From: Rahnella ecdela
GTDB taxonomy: Bacteria; Pseudomonadota; Gammaproteobacteria; Enterobacterales; Enterobacteriaceae
Direction: 5' to 3'
DNA: 64,000 bases
Assembly (NCBI RefSeq): GCF_019049625.1
Contig: NZ_JAFMOY010000133.1
Location: 434,001 to 498,000 of the forward strand
Part shown: piece by piece, positions 43,898-53,896 of the stretch
Layout: the number at the start of each line of letters is the position of its first letter
How positions within the stretch are numbered: the first letter of the stretch is position 1
Position numbers and translations under genes: made by a program
The notes under the pieces: generated by a model
What the model was told of the DNA's origin: nothing
Databases searched by the model: none
What the model saw: the letters and a program-made list of their open reading frames with translations, nothing else

Positions 43898-44716
43898 ATG
43901 AGTCGGGAAATCAATAAAGACACGCAGTTGTGTATGTCCCTTTCCGGTCGTCCGGGAAATTTCGGCACGCGTTTTCATAATTACCTCTATCAGGCGTTAG
44001 ACCTGAATTTTGTCTACAAAGCATTCTCTACCAATGATATCGAAGCCGCGGTGAAAGGCGTCCGCGCTCTGGGCATCCGGGGCTGCGCCGTGTCGATGCC
44101 GTTCAAGGAAGCCTGCATTCCTTTCCTCGATGAACTGGATCCTTCCGCCACCGCCATTCAGTCGGTGAATACCATCGTCAATGACGACGGCTTCCTGCGC
44201 GCCTACAACACCGACTATATTGCCGTCGCCAAATTGCTCGACAGCCATCAGGTGCCACGTGATTCCGTCTTCGCCCTGCGTGGCAGCGGCGGTATGGGTA
44301 AAGCGGTAGTCGCGGCCATTCGTGACGCCGGATTCAAAAAGGGTTACATCATTGCACGCAATGAAGCCAATGGTCGCGCGCTGGCTGAAGAATATGGCTA
44401 TGAATGGAAAGCCGAACTGGGTGATTTACCGGTGGATATGGTGGTGAACGTCACGCCAATCGGAATGCCGGGTGCAGCAGAAGCCGAGTCGCTGGCGTTT
44501 GACAAGCAGGTGATTGACCGCGCCAGCACCGTGTTTGACGTGGTCGTAGCACCGGGCGGGACACCGCTTATCCGCTATGGCCGCGAACAGGGCAAAAAAA
44601 TCATCACCGGCGAGGAAGTCGCCGCATTACAAGCTGTCGAACAGTTTGTGTTGTACACCGGCGAACGCCCGTCGGATGAGCTGATCGAGAAAGCGGCTGC
44701 GCACGCACGGGGCTAA
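43898..44716 (+). CDS. Shikimate-dehydrogenase-like protein (SdhL/HI0607 type)
   Basis: A 272-residue NAD(P)-dependent oxidoreductase of the AroE superfamily. The catalytic pair is present as Lys70 in SMPFKEAC and Asp106 in YNTDYIAV. The nucleotide loop is LRGSGGMGKAV (127-137). The start LCMSLSGRPGNFGTRFHNYLY replaces the VIGxPIxHSxSP substrate motif of true AroE, as in HI0607-type paralogues with very low shikimate dehydrogenase activity. Its true substrate is unknown. AAAGGAG lies just before the ATG. A strong terminator follows. Confidence 0.85.
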   Translation: MSREINKDTQLCMSLSGRPGNFGTRFHNYLYQALDLNFVYKAFSTNDIEAAVKGVRALGIRGCAVSMPFKEACIPFLDELDPSATAIQSVNTIVNDDGFLRAYNTDYIAVAKLLDSHQVPRDSVFALRGSGGMGKAVVAAIRDAGFKKGYIIARNEANGRALAEEYGYEWKAELGDLPVDMVVNVTPIGMPGAAEAESLAFDKQVIDRASTVFDVVVAPGGTPLIRYGREQGKKIITGEEVAALQAVEQFVLYTGERPSDELIEKAAAHARG

Positions 44717-44734
44717 GTTTCCTGCCACAACGTT

Positions 44735-44762
44735 AAAAGCCTCTCAAGAGAGAGGCTTTTTT
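44735..44762. terminator. Bidirectional terminator between the AroE-like gene and gudD
   Basis: AAAAGCCTCTC-AAGA-GAGAGGCTTTT followed by TT on the plus strand. The A-run on the other arm provides a T-run on the minus strand. It serves both convergent genes. Confidence 0.92.
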
Positions 44763-44777
44763 ATATGTGCAGATTGT

Positions 44778-46121
44778 TTAACGCACCAGACACGGTCTTT
44801 TCGGATCAAACTTCCAGTCCGGCACCAGGAACTGCATACCCTGCGCATCGTCTCGCGCACCGAGGCCCATGCCTTTATACAGTTCGTGGGCTTTCATCAC
44901 CTGATCCATATCCAGCTCAACACCCAGCCCCGGCTGTTCCGGCACGCGTACTTTGCCGCCTTTTATCTGCAACGGTTCTTTGGTCAGGCGCTGATTGCCT
45001 TCCTGCCAGATCCAGTGCGTATCTATAGCGGTGATTTTGCCCGGCGCCGCAGCGGCTACCTGAGTAAACATCGCCAGCGAAATATCGAAGTGGTTATTGG
45101 AGTGCGAGCCCCACGTCAGGCCCCATTCGTGGCACATCTGCGCCACACGCACTGAACCCTGCATGGTCCAGAAATGCGGATCCGCCAACGGAATATCCAC
45201 CGATTTCAGCTGGATGGTATGCCCCATCTGACGCCAGTCGGTGGCGATCATATTTGTCGCTGTCGGCAAACCGGTTGCCTGACGGAACTCCGCCATCACT
45301 TCACGCCCGGAGAAGCCCTGCTCCGCACCGCACGGATCTTCGGCATACGCCAGTACACCGCGTAATTGTTTACCCAGTACGATCGCTTCATTCAGCGACC
45401 AGGCACCGTTGGGATCGAGCGTGATCCGCGCCTGCGGGAATCGCTGCGCCAGCGCCGTTACGGCTTCAGCTTCTTCACTGCCCGCCAGCACGCCACCTTT
45501 GAGTTTAAAATCATTGAAGCCATATTTCTCATACGCCGCTTCCGCCAGACGCACCACCGCCGCCGGTGTCAGCGCTTCTTCATGTCGCAGACGGTACCAG
45601 TCGCAGCTGTCGCCCGGCTGGCTCTGATAGCCCAGCGACGTCTTGTTGCGGTCGCCGACATAAAAAAGATACCCAAGCATTTCGACTTCATCGCGCTGCT
45701 GTCCGTCACCCAGCAATGAGGCGACGGTCACGCCCAGATGTTTGCCGAGCAGGTCAAGCATCGCCGCTTCAATGGCGGTCACTACATGGATGGTGGTGCG
45801 CAAATCAAACGTCTGTAATCCGCGCCCGGAAGCATCGCGGTCGGCGAATTTTTCGCGCACGGCGGTCATCACATTCTTGTATTCACCCAGCGTTTTGCCG
45901 ATCACCAGCAACGACGAATCCTCCAGCGTCTGGCGGATCTTCTCACCGCCCGGCACTTCGCCGACACCGGTATTACCGCTGCTGTCCCTGAGGATCAGAA
46001 TATTACGGGTGAAAAACGGCGCGTGCGCACCGCTGAGATTGAGCAACATGCTGTCGTGTCCGGCAACCGGGATCACCTGCATGGAAACAATTTTTGGTGT
46101 AGATGATGCACTCATACTCAC
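44778..46121 (-). CDS. gudD: GudD: D-glucarate dehydratase
   Basis: A 447-residue enolase-superfamily enzyme that dehydrates D-glucarate (and L-idarate) to 5-keto-4-deoxyglucarate. It matches E. coli GudD nearly throughout where I recall it: [51 protein letters not shown] (catalytic Lys region), [11 protein letters not shown] and [10 protein letters not shown] (metal ligands), TNMIATDW, and [15 protein letters not shown] with the catalytic His. It is the last gene of gudP-gudX-gudD, 24 bases after gudX. Regulation by CdaR is expected from E. coli. Confidence 0.96.
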   Translation of the reverse strand: MSMSASSTPKIVSMQVIPVAGHDSMLLNLSGAHAPFFTRNILILRDSSGNTGVGEVPGGEKIRQTLEDSSLLVIGKTLGEYKNVMTAVREKFADRDASGRGLQTFDLRTTIHVVTAIEAAMLDLLGKHLGVTVASLLGDGQQRDEVEMLGYLFYVGDRNKTSLGYQSQPGDSCDWYRLRHEEALTPAAVVRLAEAAYEKYGFNDFKLKGGVLAGSEEAEAVTALAQRFPQARITLDPNGAWSLNEAIVLGKQLRGVLAYAEDPCGAEQGFSGREVMAEFRQATGLPTATNMIATDWRQMGHTIQLKSVDIPLADPHFWTMQGSVRVAQMCHEWGLTWGSHSNNHFDISLAMFTQVAAAAPGKITAIDTHWIWQEGNQRLTKEPLQIKGGKVRVPEQPGLGVELDMDQVMKAHELYKGMGLGARDDAQGMQFLVPDWKFDPKRPCLVR

Positions 46122-46145
46122 TCCTTATTGATTCAGATTCCGTAA

Positions 46146-47486
46146 TCAGCGACCCATTGCCGGACGCTTACGATCGAATGTCCAGCCGGGGATCAGATAC
46201 TGCATGGCGATGGCATCATTGCGCGCACCGGAGGGCAGTTTCTTGTGCAACTCATGGGCGCGGCGGATTTGATCCATATCGATCTCCACGCCCAGCCCCG
46301 GTTTTTCAGGGACTTTGATTTTTCCGTTCACAATTTGCAGCGGCTCTTTGGTCAGGCGCTGGTTGCCTTCCTGCCAGATCCAGTGCGTATCAATGGCCGT
46401 CGGTTTACCCGGCACCGCCGCGCCAACGTGGGTAAACATCGCCAGCGAAATATCAAAATGGTTATTCGAATGGCAGCCCCACGTCAGGCCCCATTCGTCA
46501 CAAAGTTGTGCCACGCGCACCGCGCCGTGCATGGTCCAGAAGTGTGGATCGGCCAGCGGAATATCCACCGACTGCAACATCACCGCATGCTGCATCTCAC
46601 GCCAGTTGGTGGCAATCATGTTGGTCGCCACCGGCAGACCCGTCGCACGACGGAATTCCGCCATGACTTCACGGCCGGAAAAACCCTGTTCTGCGCCGCA
46701 CGGATCTTCGGCATAACTGAGGATCCCATGAAGGTCATTGCACAGGTCGATCGCTTCATTGAGCAGCCACGCACCGTTCGGATCGACGGTAATACGCGCG
46801 TCCGGGAAACGTTTTGCCAGCGCTTTGACCGCGTCGATCTCCTTCTCGCCCGGCAGCACGCCGCCTTTGAGTTTGAAATCTTTAAAACCGTAGCGGTCCT
46901 GCGCCGCTTCCGCCAGTCGCACCACCGCCTCACTGTTCATCGCTTCCTGATGACGCAGGTGATACCAGTCGTGAACGCCGCGCGCACCTTCCTGGTACGG
47001 AAGGTCAGTTTTCTGCCGGTCGCCAACGTAGAACAGATATCCCAGCACCGTCACTTCATCGCGCTGTTTGCCCGGTCCGAGGAGCTCGCACACCGGTACG
47101 CCGAGGAATTTGCCCATCAGGTCTAAGAGTGCCGCTTCCAGTGCCGCGACGGCGTTGACGCGCAGTTCAAAGGTCCACGCACCTTTGCCGAAAGAATCAA
47201 AATCAGACGACTGATTACCGACGTGGATCTGATGCACCAGCCGGTTCATGCGCGCCACTTCCTGACCTTTCACCTGGGGAATAGCTTCCACCAGCGTGTT
47301 GTAAATCACCTCTCCGCCCGGCGCTTCACCCACCCCGGTATTCCCGGCGCTGTCGGTCAGAATGACGATGTTGCGGGTAAAATAAGCGCCGTGCGCGCCG
47401 CCGATATTCATCAGCATGCTGTCATGCCCTGCGACCGGGATAACCTGCATATCAGTGATCACTGGTGAGGATTGTGTATTCATCAT
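46146..47486 (-). CDS. gudX: GudX: glucarate dehydratase-related protein
   Basis: A 446-residue enolase-superfamily paralogue of GudD. It keeps [36 protein letters not shown] and [13 protein letters not shown], but follows E. coli GudX where the two differ: [20 protein letters not shown] in place of the [16 protein letters not shown] of GudD, and CHSNNH. GudX has low dehydratase activity in E. coli, and its role is unsettled. Two adjacent ATG codons could start it. The gap to gudP is 14 bases, so the three genes form one operon. Confidence 0.94.
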   Translation of the reverse strand: MMNTQSSPVITDMQVIPVAGHDSMLMNIGGAHGAYFTRNIVILTDSAGNTGVGEAPGGEVIYNTLVEAIPQVKGQEVARMNRLVHQIHVGNQSSDFDSFGKGAWTFELRVNAVAALEAALLDLMGKFLGVPVCELLGPGKQRDEVTVLGYLFYVGDRQKTDLPYQEGARGVHDWYHLRHQEAMNSEAVVRLAEAAQDRYGFKDFKLKGGVLPGEKEIDAVKALAKRFPDARITVDPNGAWLLNEAIDLCNDLHGILSYAEDPCGAEQGFSGREVMAEFRRATGLPVATNMIATNWREMQHAVMLQSVDIPLADPHFWTMHGAVRVAQLCDEWGLTWGCHSNNHFDISLAMFTHVGAAVPGKPTAIDTHWIWQEGNQRLTKEPLQIVNGKIKVPEKPGLGVEIDMDQIRRAHELHKKLPSGARNDAIAMQYLIPGWTFDRKRPAMGR

Positions 47487-47500
47487 GATTTTCCTTTAGA

Positions 47501-48844
47501 TCAGAAGGCACGTAACTGAATACGTTCGATTTTTCCGACGATAAACACGTAGCTGACGACCGCCAGTAGCGCGTGGACTCCGACGTAAATCAGCGCGCCG
47601 TTGAATGATCCGGTGCTGCCGATAATGTAGCCGATGGCGATTGGCGTAATGATGCCGGAGACGTTACCGAACATGTTGAAAAGCCCGCCGCTCAAACCGC
47701 TGATTTCTTTCGGTGCGGTGTCTGCCATCACTGCCCAGCCCAGAGCTCCCAGCCCTTTGCCGAAGAAAGCGAAAGCCATAATGCCCACCACCATCCATTC
47801 GGTATCAACGTAGTTACAGAAGATCATAGACATCGACAGCAGCATGCCGACCACAATCGGGGCTTTACGCGACAACGTGAGGTTGCCGGTTCTGCGCATC
47901 AGCCAGTCGGAAATAATCCCGCCCAGCACGCCGCCGAGGAATCCGCAAATCGCAGGCACGGAGGCCACCATCCCGGCTTTGAGAATTGACATGCCGCGCG
48001 CCTGCACCAGATATACCGGGAACCAGGTGATGAAGAAGTAGGTCAGAGCATTGATGCAGTACTGGCCTATGTAGATGCCAATCATCATGCGGGATTTCAT
48101 TAACTGTTTAATCTGAAAAAGTTTTTCGCCTTTGACTGGCGCTTTTTTGGTGGTCTTCTGATCCATATTGATCAGCGCGCCACCGGCTTCCATGTAGTCG
48201 AGCTCAGCCTGATTTACGCCCGGATGATCTTTCGGATCGTGGATCACTTTCAGCCAGATAAAACTCAGGATGATCCCGAGACCTCCCATGAAGAAGAAGA
48301 CATGCGACCAGCCTACAGTCTGAGTCAGCCAGCCCATGATCGGCGCGAAAATCACGGTCGCGAAATACTGTGCGGAGTTAAAAATAGAGACGGCGGTCCC
48401 GCGTTCCTGAGCCGGGAACCAGGCGGCGACAATCCTGCTGTTACCAGGAAAAGAAGGTGCTTCTGCCAGCCCGACCAGAAAACGTAATGCGAAGAGAGAA
48501 ACCACAATGCCGAAGCCGCTGAAGACGTCGACGAAGCCTTGCAGCAGGGTAAATAAAGACCAGATAAAAATACTGTAGAAATAAACTTTTTTGGAACCGA
48601 ATTTATCCAGCAACCAGCCACCGGGTATTTGCCCAATGACATAGGCCCATGAAAATGCCGAGAAAATATATCCCATCCCGACAGAATCCAGCCCGATATC
48701 TTTGGCCATTGCCGAACCGGCAATAGAGAGTGTGGCACGGTCGCCGTAATTAAATGAGGTGACAATAAATAACATCACCACTATCCAGTAGCGCGCGTTA
48801 GTTCTTTTTTTTACGGCACTGGCTGCTGAAACGGTAGTTTCCAT
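47501..48844 (-). CDS. gudP: GudP: D-glucarate/galactarate:H+ symporter (MFS)
   Basis: A 447-residue, 12-segment transporter of the anion:cation symporter branch, aligning with E. coli GudP from VKKRTNARYWIVVMLFIVTS to the C-terminus. RATLSIAGSAMAKDIGLDSV, AEAPSFPGNSRIVAAWFPAQ and MADTAPKEISGLSGGLFNMF are characteristic. I chose ATG 48844 because GGAGAACACC sits directly upstream; the open frame extends to a TTG at 48868 without a ribosome site. First gene of the glucarate operon, with putative CdaR sites about 170 bases upstream. Confidence 0.95.
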   Translation of the reverse strand: METTVSAASAVKKRTNARYWIVVMLFIVTSFNYGDRATLSIAGSAMAKDIGLDSVGMGYIFSAFSWAYVIGQIPGGWLLDKFGSKKVYFYSIFIWSLFTLLQGFVDVFSGFGIVVSLFALRFLVGLAEAPSFPGNSRIVAAWFPAQERGTAVSIFNSAQYFATVIFAPIMGWLTQTVGWSHVFFFMGGLGIILSFIWLKVIHDPKDHPGVNQAELDYMEAGGALINMDQKTTKKAPVKGEKLFQIKQLMKSRMMIGIYIGQYCINALTYFFITWFPVYLVQARGMSILKAGMVASVPAICGFLGGVLGGIISDWLMRRTGNLTLSRKAPIVVGMLLSMSMIFCNYVDTEWMVVGIMAFAFFGKGLGALGWAVMADTAPKEISGLSGGLFNMFGNVSGIITPIAIGYIIGSTGSFNGALIYVGVHALLAVVSYVFIVGKIERIQLRAF

Positions 48845-48970
48845 GGTGTTCTCCACAATTAATGACAACGCCTCTAAACAGAGATAAAAGTCATTCCATT
48901 CACAGAACTGTAGGGTTCAGAGAAATGGAGCGCAGCCAGTATAGGGATAATCCGTTGACCAACTCATTAG

Positions 48971-49023
48971 GCAAAGCGACAAGCATAAACAGCGCTTTGC
49001 ATTTATCTTGTTGCAAATGCCCA
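48971..49023. promoter_or_regulatory. gudP upstream region with inverted repeats and a GCAAATGCCCA motif
   Basis: GCAAAGCG (48971-48978) is inverted at 48993-49000. GCATTT (48999-49004) is inverted as AAATGC (49015-49020), and GCAAATGCCCA occupies 49013-49023. The same GCAAATGCCCA and a shorter GCAAATGC occur upstream of cdaR, so this is a candidate CdaR operator for gudPXD. Confidence 0.55.
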
Positions 49024-49097
49024 GCCGGATGGGAGTTGTTTCACAAAAAGTAAAACAGCTGTGACCGGTATCACGCAGTAAAAATCGCGAAAAATAT

Positions 49098-49139
49098 GCC
49101 CTGCCTGAAATTAATAGAAATAATAATTTCAGGCAGGGC
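49098..49139 (-). terminator. Terminator of cdaR
   Basis: Two 16-base arms, GCCCTGCCTGAAATTA and TAATTTCAGGCAGGGC, are perfect complements around a ten-base loop, seven bases past the cdaR stop. On the minus strand the stem is followed by ATATTTTT. Confidence 0.9.
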
Positions 49140-49145
49140 AATTAA

Positions 49146-50306
49146 TTACAGCTGATCATTATCCAGCTGCAATGCCACATAAAGTAATAAGCGGTCGTCG
49201 AAATTACCCAGATCCAGACCGGTTAATTCCGAGATACGGTTCAGGCGATATTCCAGAGTATTGCGGTGGATATATAGCGCCTTTGAGGTCGCGGTCGGCT
49301 GCACATTATTATGGAACCAGGAAGCCAGCGTGCGGCGCAGTAATCCGTTGCCGTCGGTGGCTTTTAGCCTCGCCAGCGGGCGCACCAGTTCGTCGGCCTG
49401 CCAGCCGCCGCGCAGACTGTCGAGCAGGACGGGCAGGATCAAATCCTGATAGAAGTAACAACGCTGTTCCGGCATCCGCTGTTTACCGACGGTCATGGTA
49501 GTACGCGCGGTTCGGTAGGAACGGGCAATGCTGCCGGGGCCGGTGAAAAAGTTGCCCAGCGAAATGCGCACACGCAGACGGCCGGTTTCTGTCATGCGGG
49601 AAAGCAGGTGATCGATACGCTGACGGTGGCCGTCCGCATCCCAGCGGTCGTAACTGTTCAGCGCCGGTTTCAGGACCACCATTTCGGTGAGAGAAACAAT
49701 AGCGATCAGATTGTCGCGCTCCGGCGTGGTCAGCAACGTTTGCAGCTGTTGCAGCTCTGCCATCGCGGAATCAACGCCGAGCTGACCGCTGTCGACTTCG
49801 ACCACCGCCGCCACGCGCGGTCGATTCAGATCTATGCCCAGACGCTGCGCCCATTCCATCAGCGCCGGAGAAAGTTCGTCCACGCGGATAAGATTGAGTA
49901 CTAACTCTTCACGCAGACGGCTGTCCTGCGCCAGCATATGCAGCAAACGCGCCTGTTCAAGCATCATTTCGGCGGTCATGCAGACCAGTTCACCATATTG
50001 TCGCAACTGAGCCGGATTACCGGTCAGACCGATCACGCCAACAATCTGGCCATCAATACGCAGCGGCAGATTGATCCCCGGACGCACACCGTGCAAATGC
50101 CTTGCTACGCCTTCGTCGATATCGACAATACGTTCCTGTGAAATTGCCAGCAAAGCCCCTTCGTGCAATTCCCCAAGACGTTGATCGTCGCCACTGCCGA
50201 TAATTCTTCCGCGTCCATCCATGACATTCACATTGCTATCAATAATTTGCATGGTGCGGGCAACAATCTGTTGCGCCAGCTTTGCATCGAGATGATACGC
50301 CGACAT
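49146..50306 (-). CDS. cdaR: CdaR: sugar-diacid (glucarate/galactarate) regulator
   Basis: A 386-residue transcription activator; E. coli CdaR has 385. The N-terminal sugar-diacid recognition domain (MSAYHLDAKLAQQIVARTMQ, IIDSNVNVMDGRGRIIGSGD) is followed by a GGDEF-like middle part. The C-terminal PucR-type helix-turn-helix is ATSKALYIHRNTLEYRLNRI. In E. coli it activates gudPXD, garPLRK and garD in response to glucarate, galactarate or glycerate. I chose ATG 50306 because AGGGGATCC precedes it; the open frame reaches back to 50369 but with no ribosome site. It lies between degP, as in E. coli, and gudPXD, unlike E. coli. Confidence 0.95.
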   Translation of the reverse strand: MSAYHLDAKLAQQIVARTMQIIDSNVNVMDGRGRIIGSGDDQRLGELHEGALLAISQERIVDIDEGVARHLHGVRPGINLPLRIDGQIVGVIGLTGNPAQLRQYGELVCMTAEMMLEQARLLHMLAQDSRLREELVLNLIRVDELSPALMEWAQRLGIDLNRPRVAAVVEVDSGQLGVDSAMAELQQLQTLLTTPERDNLIAIVSLTEMVVLKPALNSYDRWDADGHRQRIDHLLSRMTETGRLRVRISLGNFFTGPGSIARSYRTARTTMTVGKQRMPEQRCYFYQDLILPVLLDSLRGGWQADELVRPLARLKATDGNGLLRRTLASWFHNNVQPTATSKALYIHRNTLEYRLNRISELTGLDLGNFDDRLLLYVALQLDNDQL

Positions 50307-50376
50307 GGATCCCCTGCCTTGGCTTATTGTTTTGTTGTCCGAAGAGCATACCCAGCGGTTTGCTGCCATACATTAT

Positions 50377-50442
50377 GCAAATGCCCAAAGAGCAGAAGCA
50401 CCTGTTGAAGTTGCGGGGAGAGTCACATTTTTAAGCAAATGC
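50377..50442. promoter_or_regulatory. cdaR upstream region with two GCAAATGC motifs
   Basis: GCAAATGCCCA is at 50377-50387 and GCAAATGC at 50435-50442, 71 and 129 bases upstream of the cdaR start. Each is preceded by a CATT element a few bases away (CATTATGCAAATG and CATTTTTAAGCAAATG), giving an imperfect dyad. The same motif lies upstream of gudP, suggesting autoregulation by CdaR. Confidence 0.5.
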
Positions 50443-50496
50443 ACAACTGGCATTAAACAGTGGTTGAAAGCACTGTCATATAACGCAGGCATAAAA

Positions 50497-50518
50497 AAGG
50501 CACGCCGGAGCGTGCCTT
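50497..50518 (-). terminator. Terminator of degP
   Basis: On the minus strand AAGGCACGC-TCCG-GCGTGCCTT is followed by TTTTAT. It lies 23 bases past the degP stop. Confidence 0.92.
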
Positions 50519-50540
50519 ACAGAGGAGTCGTGCTGAAGGA

Positions 50541-51992
50541 TTACTGTGCCAGCAGGTAAATCGAGGTGTCGCCACGCTGAATGTCCAGCGCCAGAACGTT
50601 TGGTTTGGTGTCGAGAATTTTACGCAGCTCACCCAGGTTTGTGACTTTCTGCTGGTTCACGCCCAGGATCACGTCACCTTTTTTCAGGCCGATGCGCGCC
50701 GCGGTAGAACCGGCTTTAACTTCATCCACTTTCACACCTTTCTGATCGCCGGCTGCACCGTTGCTCAGTTCAGCGCCTTCGATGCCGGTGTAAATATTGC
50801 CGGATTCGACTTTAGGCGTTTGCGTACTTTGCTCAATCGTGACGTCCACGTTCACTGGTTTGCCTTCGCGCAACAGGCCCAGCGTGACTTTGGTACCGAT
50901 TGGCATAGTACCGATATCCGCACGGAACGAAGCGAAGCTACTGATTGGCTTGCCGTTCATGCTCAGGATCACGTCACCGGCTTTGATGCCCGCTTTCTCT
51001 GCTGCAGATTTCGGCATGACCTGGCTGATGAATGCGCCGCGCTGTGCGTCCACTTTCATGGCTTTCGCCAGTTCAGAGTTCAGCTCAGTACCCATGATGC
51101 CCAGCTCGCCACGTTTCACCTGACCGAACTCGATCATCTGTTTTGACAGGTTTTTCACCATGTTACTTGGGATCGCAAAACCGATACCGATGTTGCCACC
51201 GTCCGGTGCCAGGATCGCTGTATTCAGACCAATCAGCTCGCCATTCAGGTTCACCAGCGCACCACCGGAGTTACCCCGGTTGATTGCCGCATCGGTCTGG
51301 ATGAAGTTTTCGTAGTTTTCGATATTCAGGCCAGAACGACCCAGCGCAGAAACGATACCGGAAGTCACGGTTTCGCCCAGACCATAAGGGTTACCAATTG
51401 CCACGGTGTAATCACCGACGCGCAGCTGTTCGGAGTCGGCCATTTTAATTGCCGTCAGGTTTTTCGCATTTTGCAGCTGAATAACCGCGATATCTGAACG
51501 TGGATCTTTACCGATCACTTTCGCGTCGAATTTACGGCCATCGTTCAGTTGCACGCTGATTTTACTTGCGTTATCAACCACATGGTTGTTGGTAACGACA
51601 TACCCTTTGTCAGCATCAATAATGACGCCGGAACCCAGCGCGCGGAAATCTTCTTTCTGCTCAGGCGCAGGCTGACCATCTGGCCCCTGACCGCCCCCCT
51701 GACAAACAGGTGAACCCTGGAACGGAGAACCGTCCTGGCACAGCGGGGAGTTCTGGCCAAAGAATTGCTGGAACTGCTGGCCCATACGCGGTGTTTTCAC
51801 CGGCGCGCTGCCTTCAACGTTCACACTCACCACGGATGGCATGACTTTTTCAAGCATCGGCGCCAGACTTGGTAGCTGTGTGGTGCTTGCAGATGAAGAC
51901 GCTGTTTCAGCAGCCAGTGCAGAAGAAACCGGGGCCATTGCCATCCCGATGCTTAACGCTAATGCGCTGAGGAATAAACTCGATTTTTTCAT
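50541..51992 (-). CDS. degP: DegP (HtrA): periplasmic serine protease and chaperone
   Basis: A 483-residue envelope-stress protease that degrades or refolds misfolded outer-membrane proteins. A signal peptide ends near SALAAE. The trypsin-like domain has the catalytic His in TNNHVVDNA (about 137), Asp in SDIAVIQL (about 167) and Ser in GNSGGALV (about 241). The LA loop keeps the two cysteines (SPLCQDGSPFQGSPVCQGGG) known from E. coli. Two PDZ domains follow (MPKSAAEKAGIKAGDVILSM and AARIGLKKGDVILGVNQQKV). Transcription from a sigma-E-type promoter is visible upstream. Its own terminator separates it from cdaR. Confidence 0.97.
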   Translation of the reverse strand: MKKSSLFLSALALSIGMAMAPVSSALAAETASSSASTTQLPSLAPMLEKVMPSVVSVNVEGSAPVKTPRMGQQFQQFFGQNSPLCQDGSPFQGSPVCQGGGQGPDGQPAPEQKEDFRALGSGVIIDADKGYVVTNNHVVDNASKISVQLNDGRKFDAKVIGKDPRSDIAVIQLQNAKNLTAIKMADSEQLRVGDYTVAIGNPYGLGETVTSGIVSALGRSGLNIENYENFIQTDAAINRGNSGGALVNLNGELIGLNTAILAPDGGNIGIGFAIPSNMVKNLSKQMIEFGQVKRGELGIMGTELNSELAKAMKVDAQRGAFISQVMPKSAAEKAGIKAGDVILSMNGKPISSFASFRADIGTMPIGTKVTLGLLREGKPVNVDVTIEQSTQTPKVESGNIYTGIEGAELSNGAAGDQKGVKVDEVKAGSTAARIGLKKGDVILGVNQQKVTNLGELRKILDTKPNVLALDIQRGDTSIYLLAQ

Positions 51993-52057
51993 TTTTCAGG
52001 ATCTCTTAAAATTATTGTGGCAACCAAAATAGTCGCATTGCTTGGTAGTCGTGATAC

Positions 52058-52085
52058 TGAGATGGTATTAATAGCGTGAAGTTCA
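52058..52085 (-). promoter_or_regulatory. Sigma-E-type promoter of degP
   Basis: On the minus strand TGAACTT (52079-52085), a 16-base spacer and TCTCA (52058-52062) fit the sigma-E pattern GGAACTT-N16-TCTGA with two mismatches. The distance to the degP start, about 65 bases, resembles E. coli degP. Confidence 0.8.
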
Positions 52086-52198
52086 TCATGGTCGATCTGA
52101 CAATGGTAAAAAAATATTGTCAGTATTTACAAATGGCGTTTTTTCAGACAGTTCCGTAAAGAAAATTAAAGAGAGTTCAATTTATCTTTTTAAACAAA

Positions 52199-53713
52199 TT
52201 ACTCAGCCGCCATGAGCCTTCTGTATTCGTCATACGCATAAAGGTCAGTCATCCCGCTGATATAGTCCTGAATCATTCTCGCCCGGTAATAAAACTCCTG
52301 CGCCGCATGTTCCCCTGACGGTAATCCTTCGAGAGCCGTGATCGCATTGTTGTAGGCCAGGCGGTGTTTGGCAGAAATCTTATGCAACAGGCGGGTTTCA
52401 ATCGGATATTTCCGGTGCGTATCCTCCTGAACCAGCAAAGAAAAATCAGAAAGCGGCATATCAAGAAGCGGGCTGTAAATATCGAGTAATCCGCTGATCA
52501 CCCGATAGCCCTGTAATTCCAGCTCTTCGACTTCGTGATGATTGAATACCTGTTTAAAGGCCACGTTTTTATAAATTTCTAACAAACGGTTAGCCTGACT
52601 GTCATCTTCGAGCAGAGCATGATTAAAAGTGCCCTGATAAATATCTTCTATATTATCAATGAAACGGCGGGCAGCGTGCGGTACCAGTTGCTTAACGGTC
52701 TGAACGCGCAATTCCATAAAGAAGTAATCGACCGGATTACGAAATGTTTTGGCTTTATCCATCTTCTCGTAAGCAGTACGAACCACTTTATCGAAGAAGT
52801 CGTTTTTCTCTATCTCGCCCCATTCGCGGCACAGGTAATTATAGAGCTGACCGACGCTGAAAATATTCTTCTCGACTGCATCCTCGAGATCCGCAATACA
52901 GTAAGAAATATCATCAGCCGCTTCCATAATGTAGGTGAGCGGAAAACGGTTGAACTCGCCCAGACTCAGTTCGCTGCGCAGGTCTTTAATAAAAGGCTCT
53001 TCTGCCAGATAAAAACCCGGTTTTTTCATCAGGTAATCATGCGAAGGCAGTTTGGTCATCGAATAGGCCGGGCGTGTATATTTCAAAATGCAGGCGGTCT
53101 GACTGTAAGTCAGATTAAGTTTCAGCAGGGTAAATACCAGCCGGATGGCCTGCGCGTTGCCTTCAAAATTGCACAGGTCATAGCGGATTTTGCTGCGCAG
53201 GCGGTTCAGTTCAACCTCACCTGCAGCCAGGCGCAAACTTGCCACCAGACAGGAATCGGTTTCCTGCGGTGTTTCGCCACAGCTGGCGGTATCCAACCTT
53301 TTGGCAAACCAGTTATTAATAGCCGATTCACCAAAATGCCCGAACGGCGGATTGCCGATATCGTGCATCAGGCAGGCCATTTCGACCACGCTTTCGAAAG
53401 GATCGGTAACTTCGTCAAGGCCATACGCTTCGAGCTTCCCCTGTCGGCGCAGACGGTGCAGAATTTCTTTGGCGATATGACGGCCAACCTGCTGAACTTC
53501 AAGGGAATGTGTCAGGCGGCTGCGGACAGCAGCATTTTTCTCAAGTGGAAAAACCTGCGTTTTTTGCTGCAAACGGCGGATGGCGGCGGAGTTAATAATG
53601 CGCCCCCGGTCGCTTTCAAACTGGCGAACCACGTCGTACGCATCACGCGCCTCAATCGGGGCGCTGAAAGGACGCTGAAAATTGAATTTCGCTTTAAAAT
53701 CGATCCCGGACAT
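52199..53713 (-). CDS. dgt: Dgt: deoxyguanosine triphosphate triphosphohydrolase
   Basis: A 504-residue HD-domain enzyme that cleaves dGTP to deoxyguanosine and triphosphate; E. coli Dgt has 505. [20 protein letters not shown] and [20 protein letters not shown] supply the first metal His, [20 protein letters not shown] the HD pair, and [18 protein letters not shown] the last Asp. I chose ATG 53713 (MSGIDFKAK) because AGGCGGG lies upstream; the open frame extends to 53746. It is divergent from mtnN, as in E. coli. Confidence 0.96.
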   Translation of the reverse strand: MSGIDFKAKFNFQRPFSAPIEARDAYDVVRQFESDRGRIINSAAIRRLQQKTQVFPLEKNAAVRSRLTHSLEVQQVGRHIAKEILHRLRRQGKLEAYGLDEVTDPFESVVEMACLMHDIGNPPFGHFGESAINNWFAKRLDTASCGETPQETDSCLVASLRLAAGEVELNRLRSKIRYDLCNFEGNAQAIRLVFTLLKLNLTYSQTACILKYTRPAYSMTKLPSHDYLMKKPGFYLAEEPFIKDLRSELSLGEFNRFPLTYIMEAADDISYCIADLEDAVEKNIFSVGQLYNYLCREWGEIEKNDFFDKVVRTAYEKMDKAKTFRNPVDYFFMELRVQTVKQLVPHAARRFIDNIEDIYQGTFNHALLEDDSQANRLLEIYKNVAFKQVFNHHEVEELELQGYRVISGLLDIYSPLLDMPLSDFSLLVQEDTHRKYPIETRLLHKISAKHRLAYNNAITALEGLPSGEHAAQEFYYRARMIQDYISGMTDLYAYDEYRRLMAAE

Positions 53714-53896
53714 GATTTCCCGCCTTTTCAGTGACTCACGCATCAAACCGATACGCTTGCAGCCTGATAATCCTGCATCCCAAACGCATTATCTCTTACC
53801 TTTAGCCATGATAGACTATCGCACATTGTTTTCGTGATTAAACCGTCAATTCCGCACAAGCTGCGGCTCAATCCAACCACATCTGCGAGTATTCAT

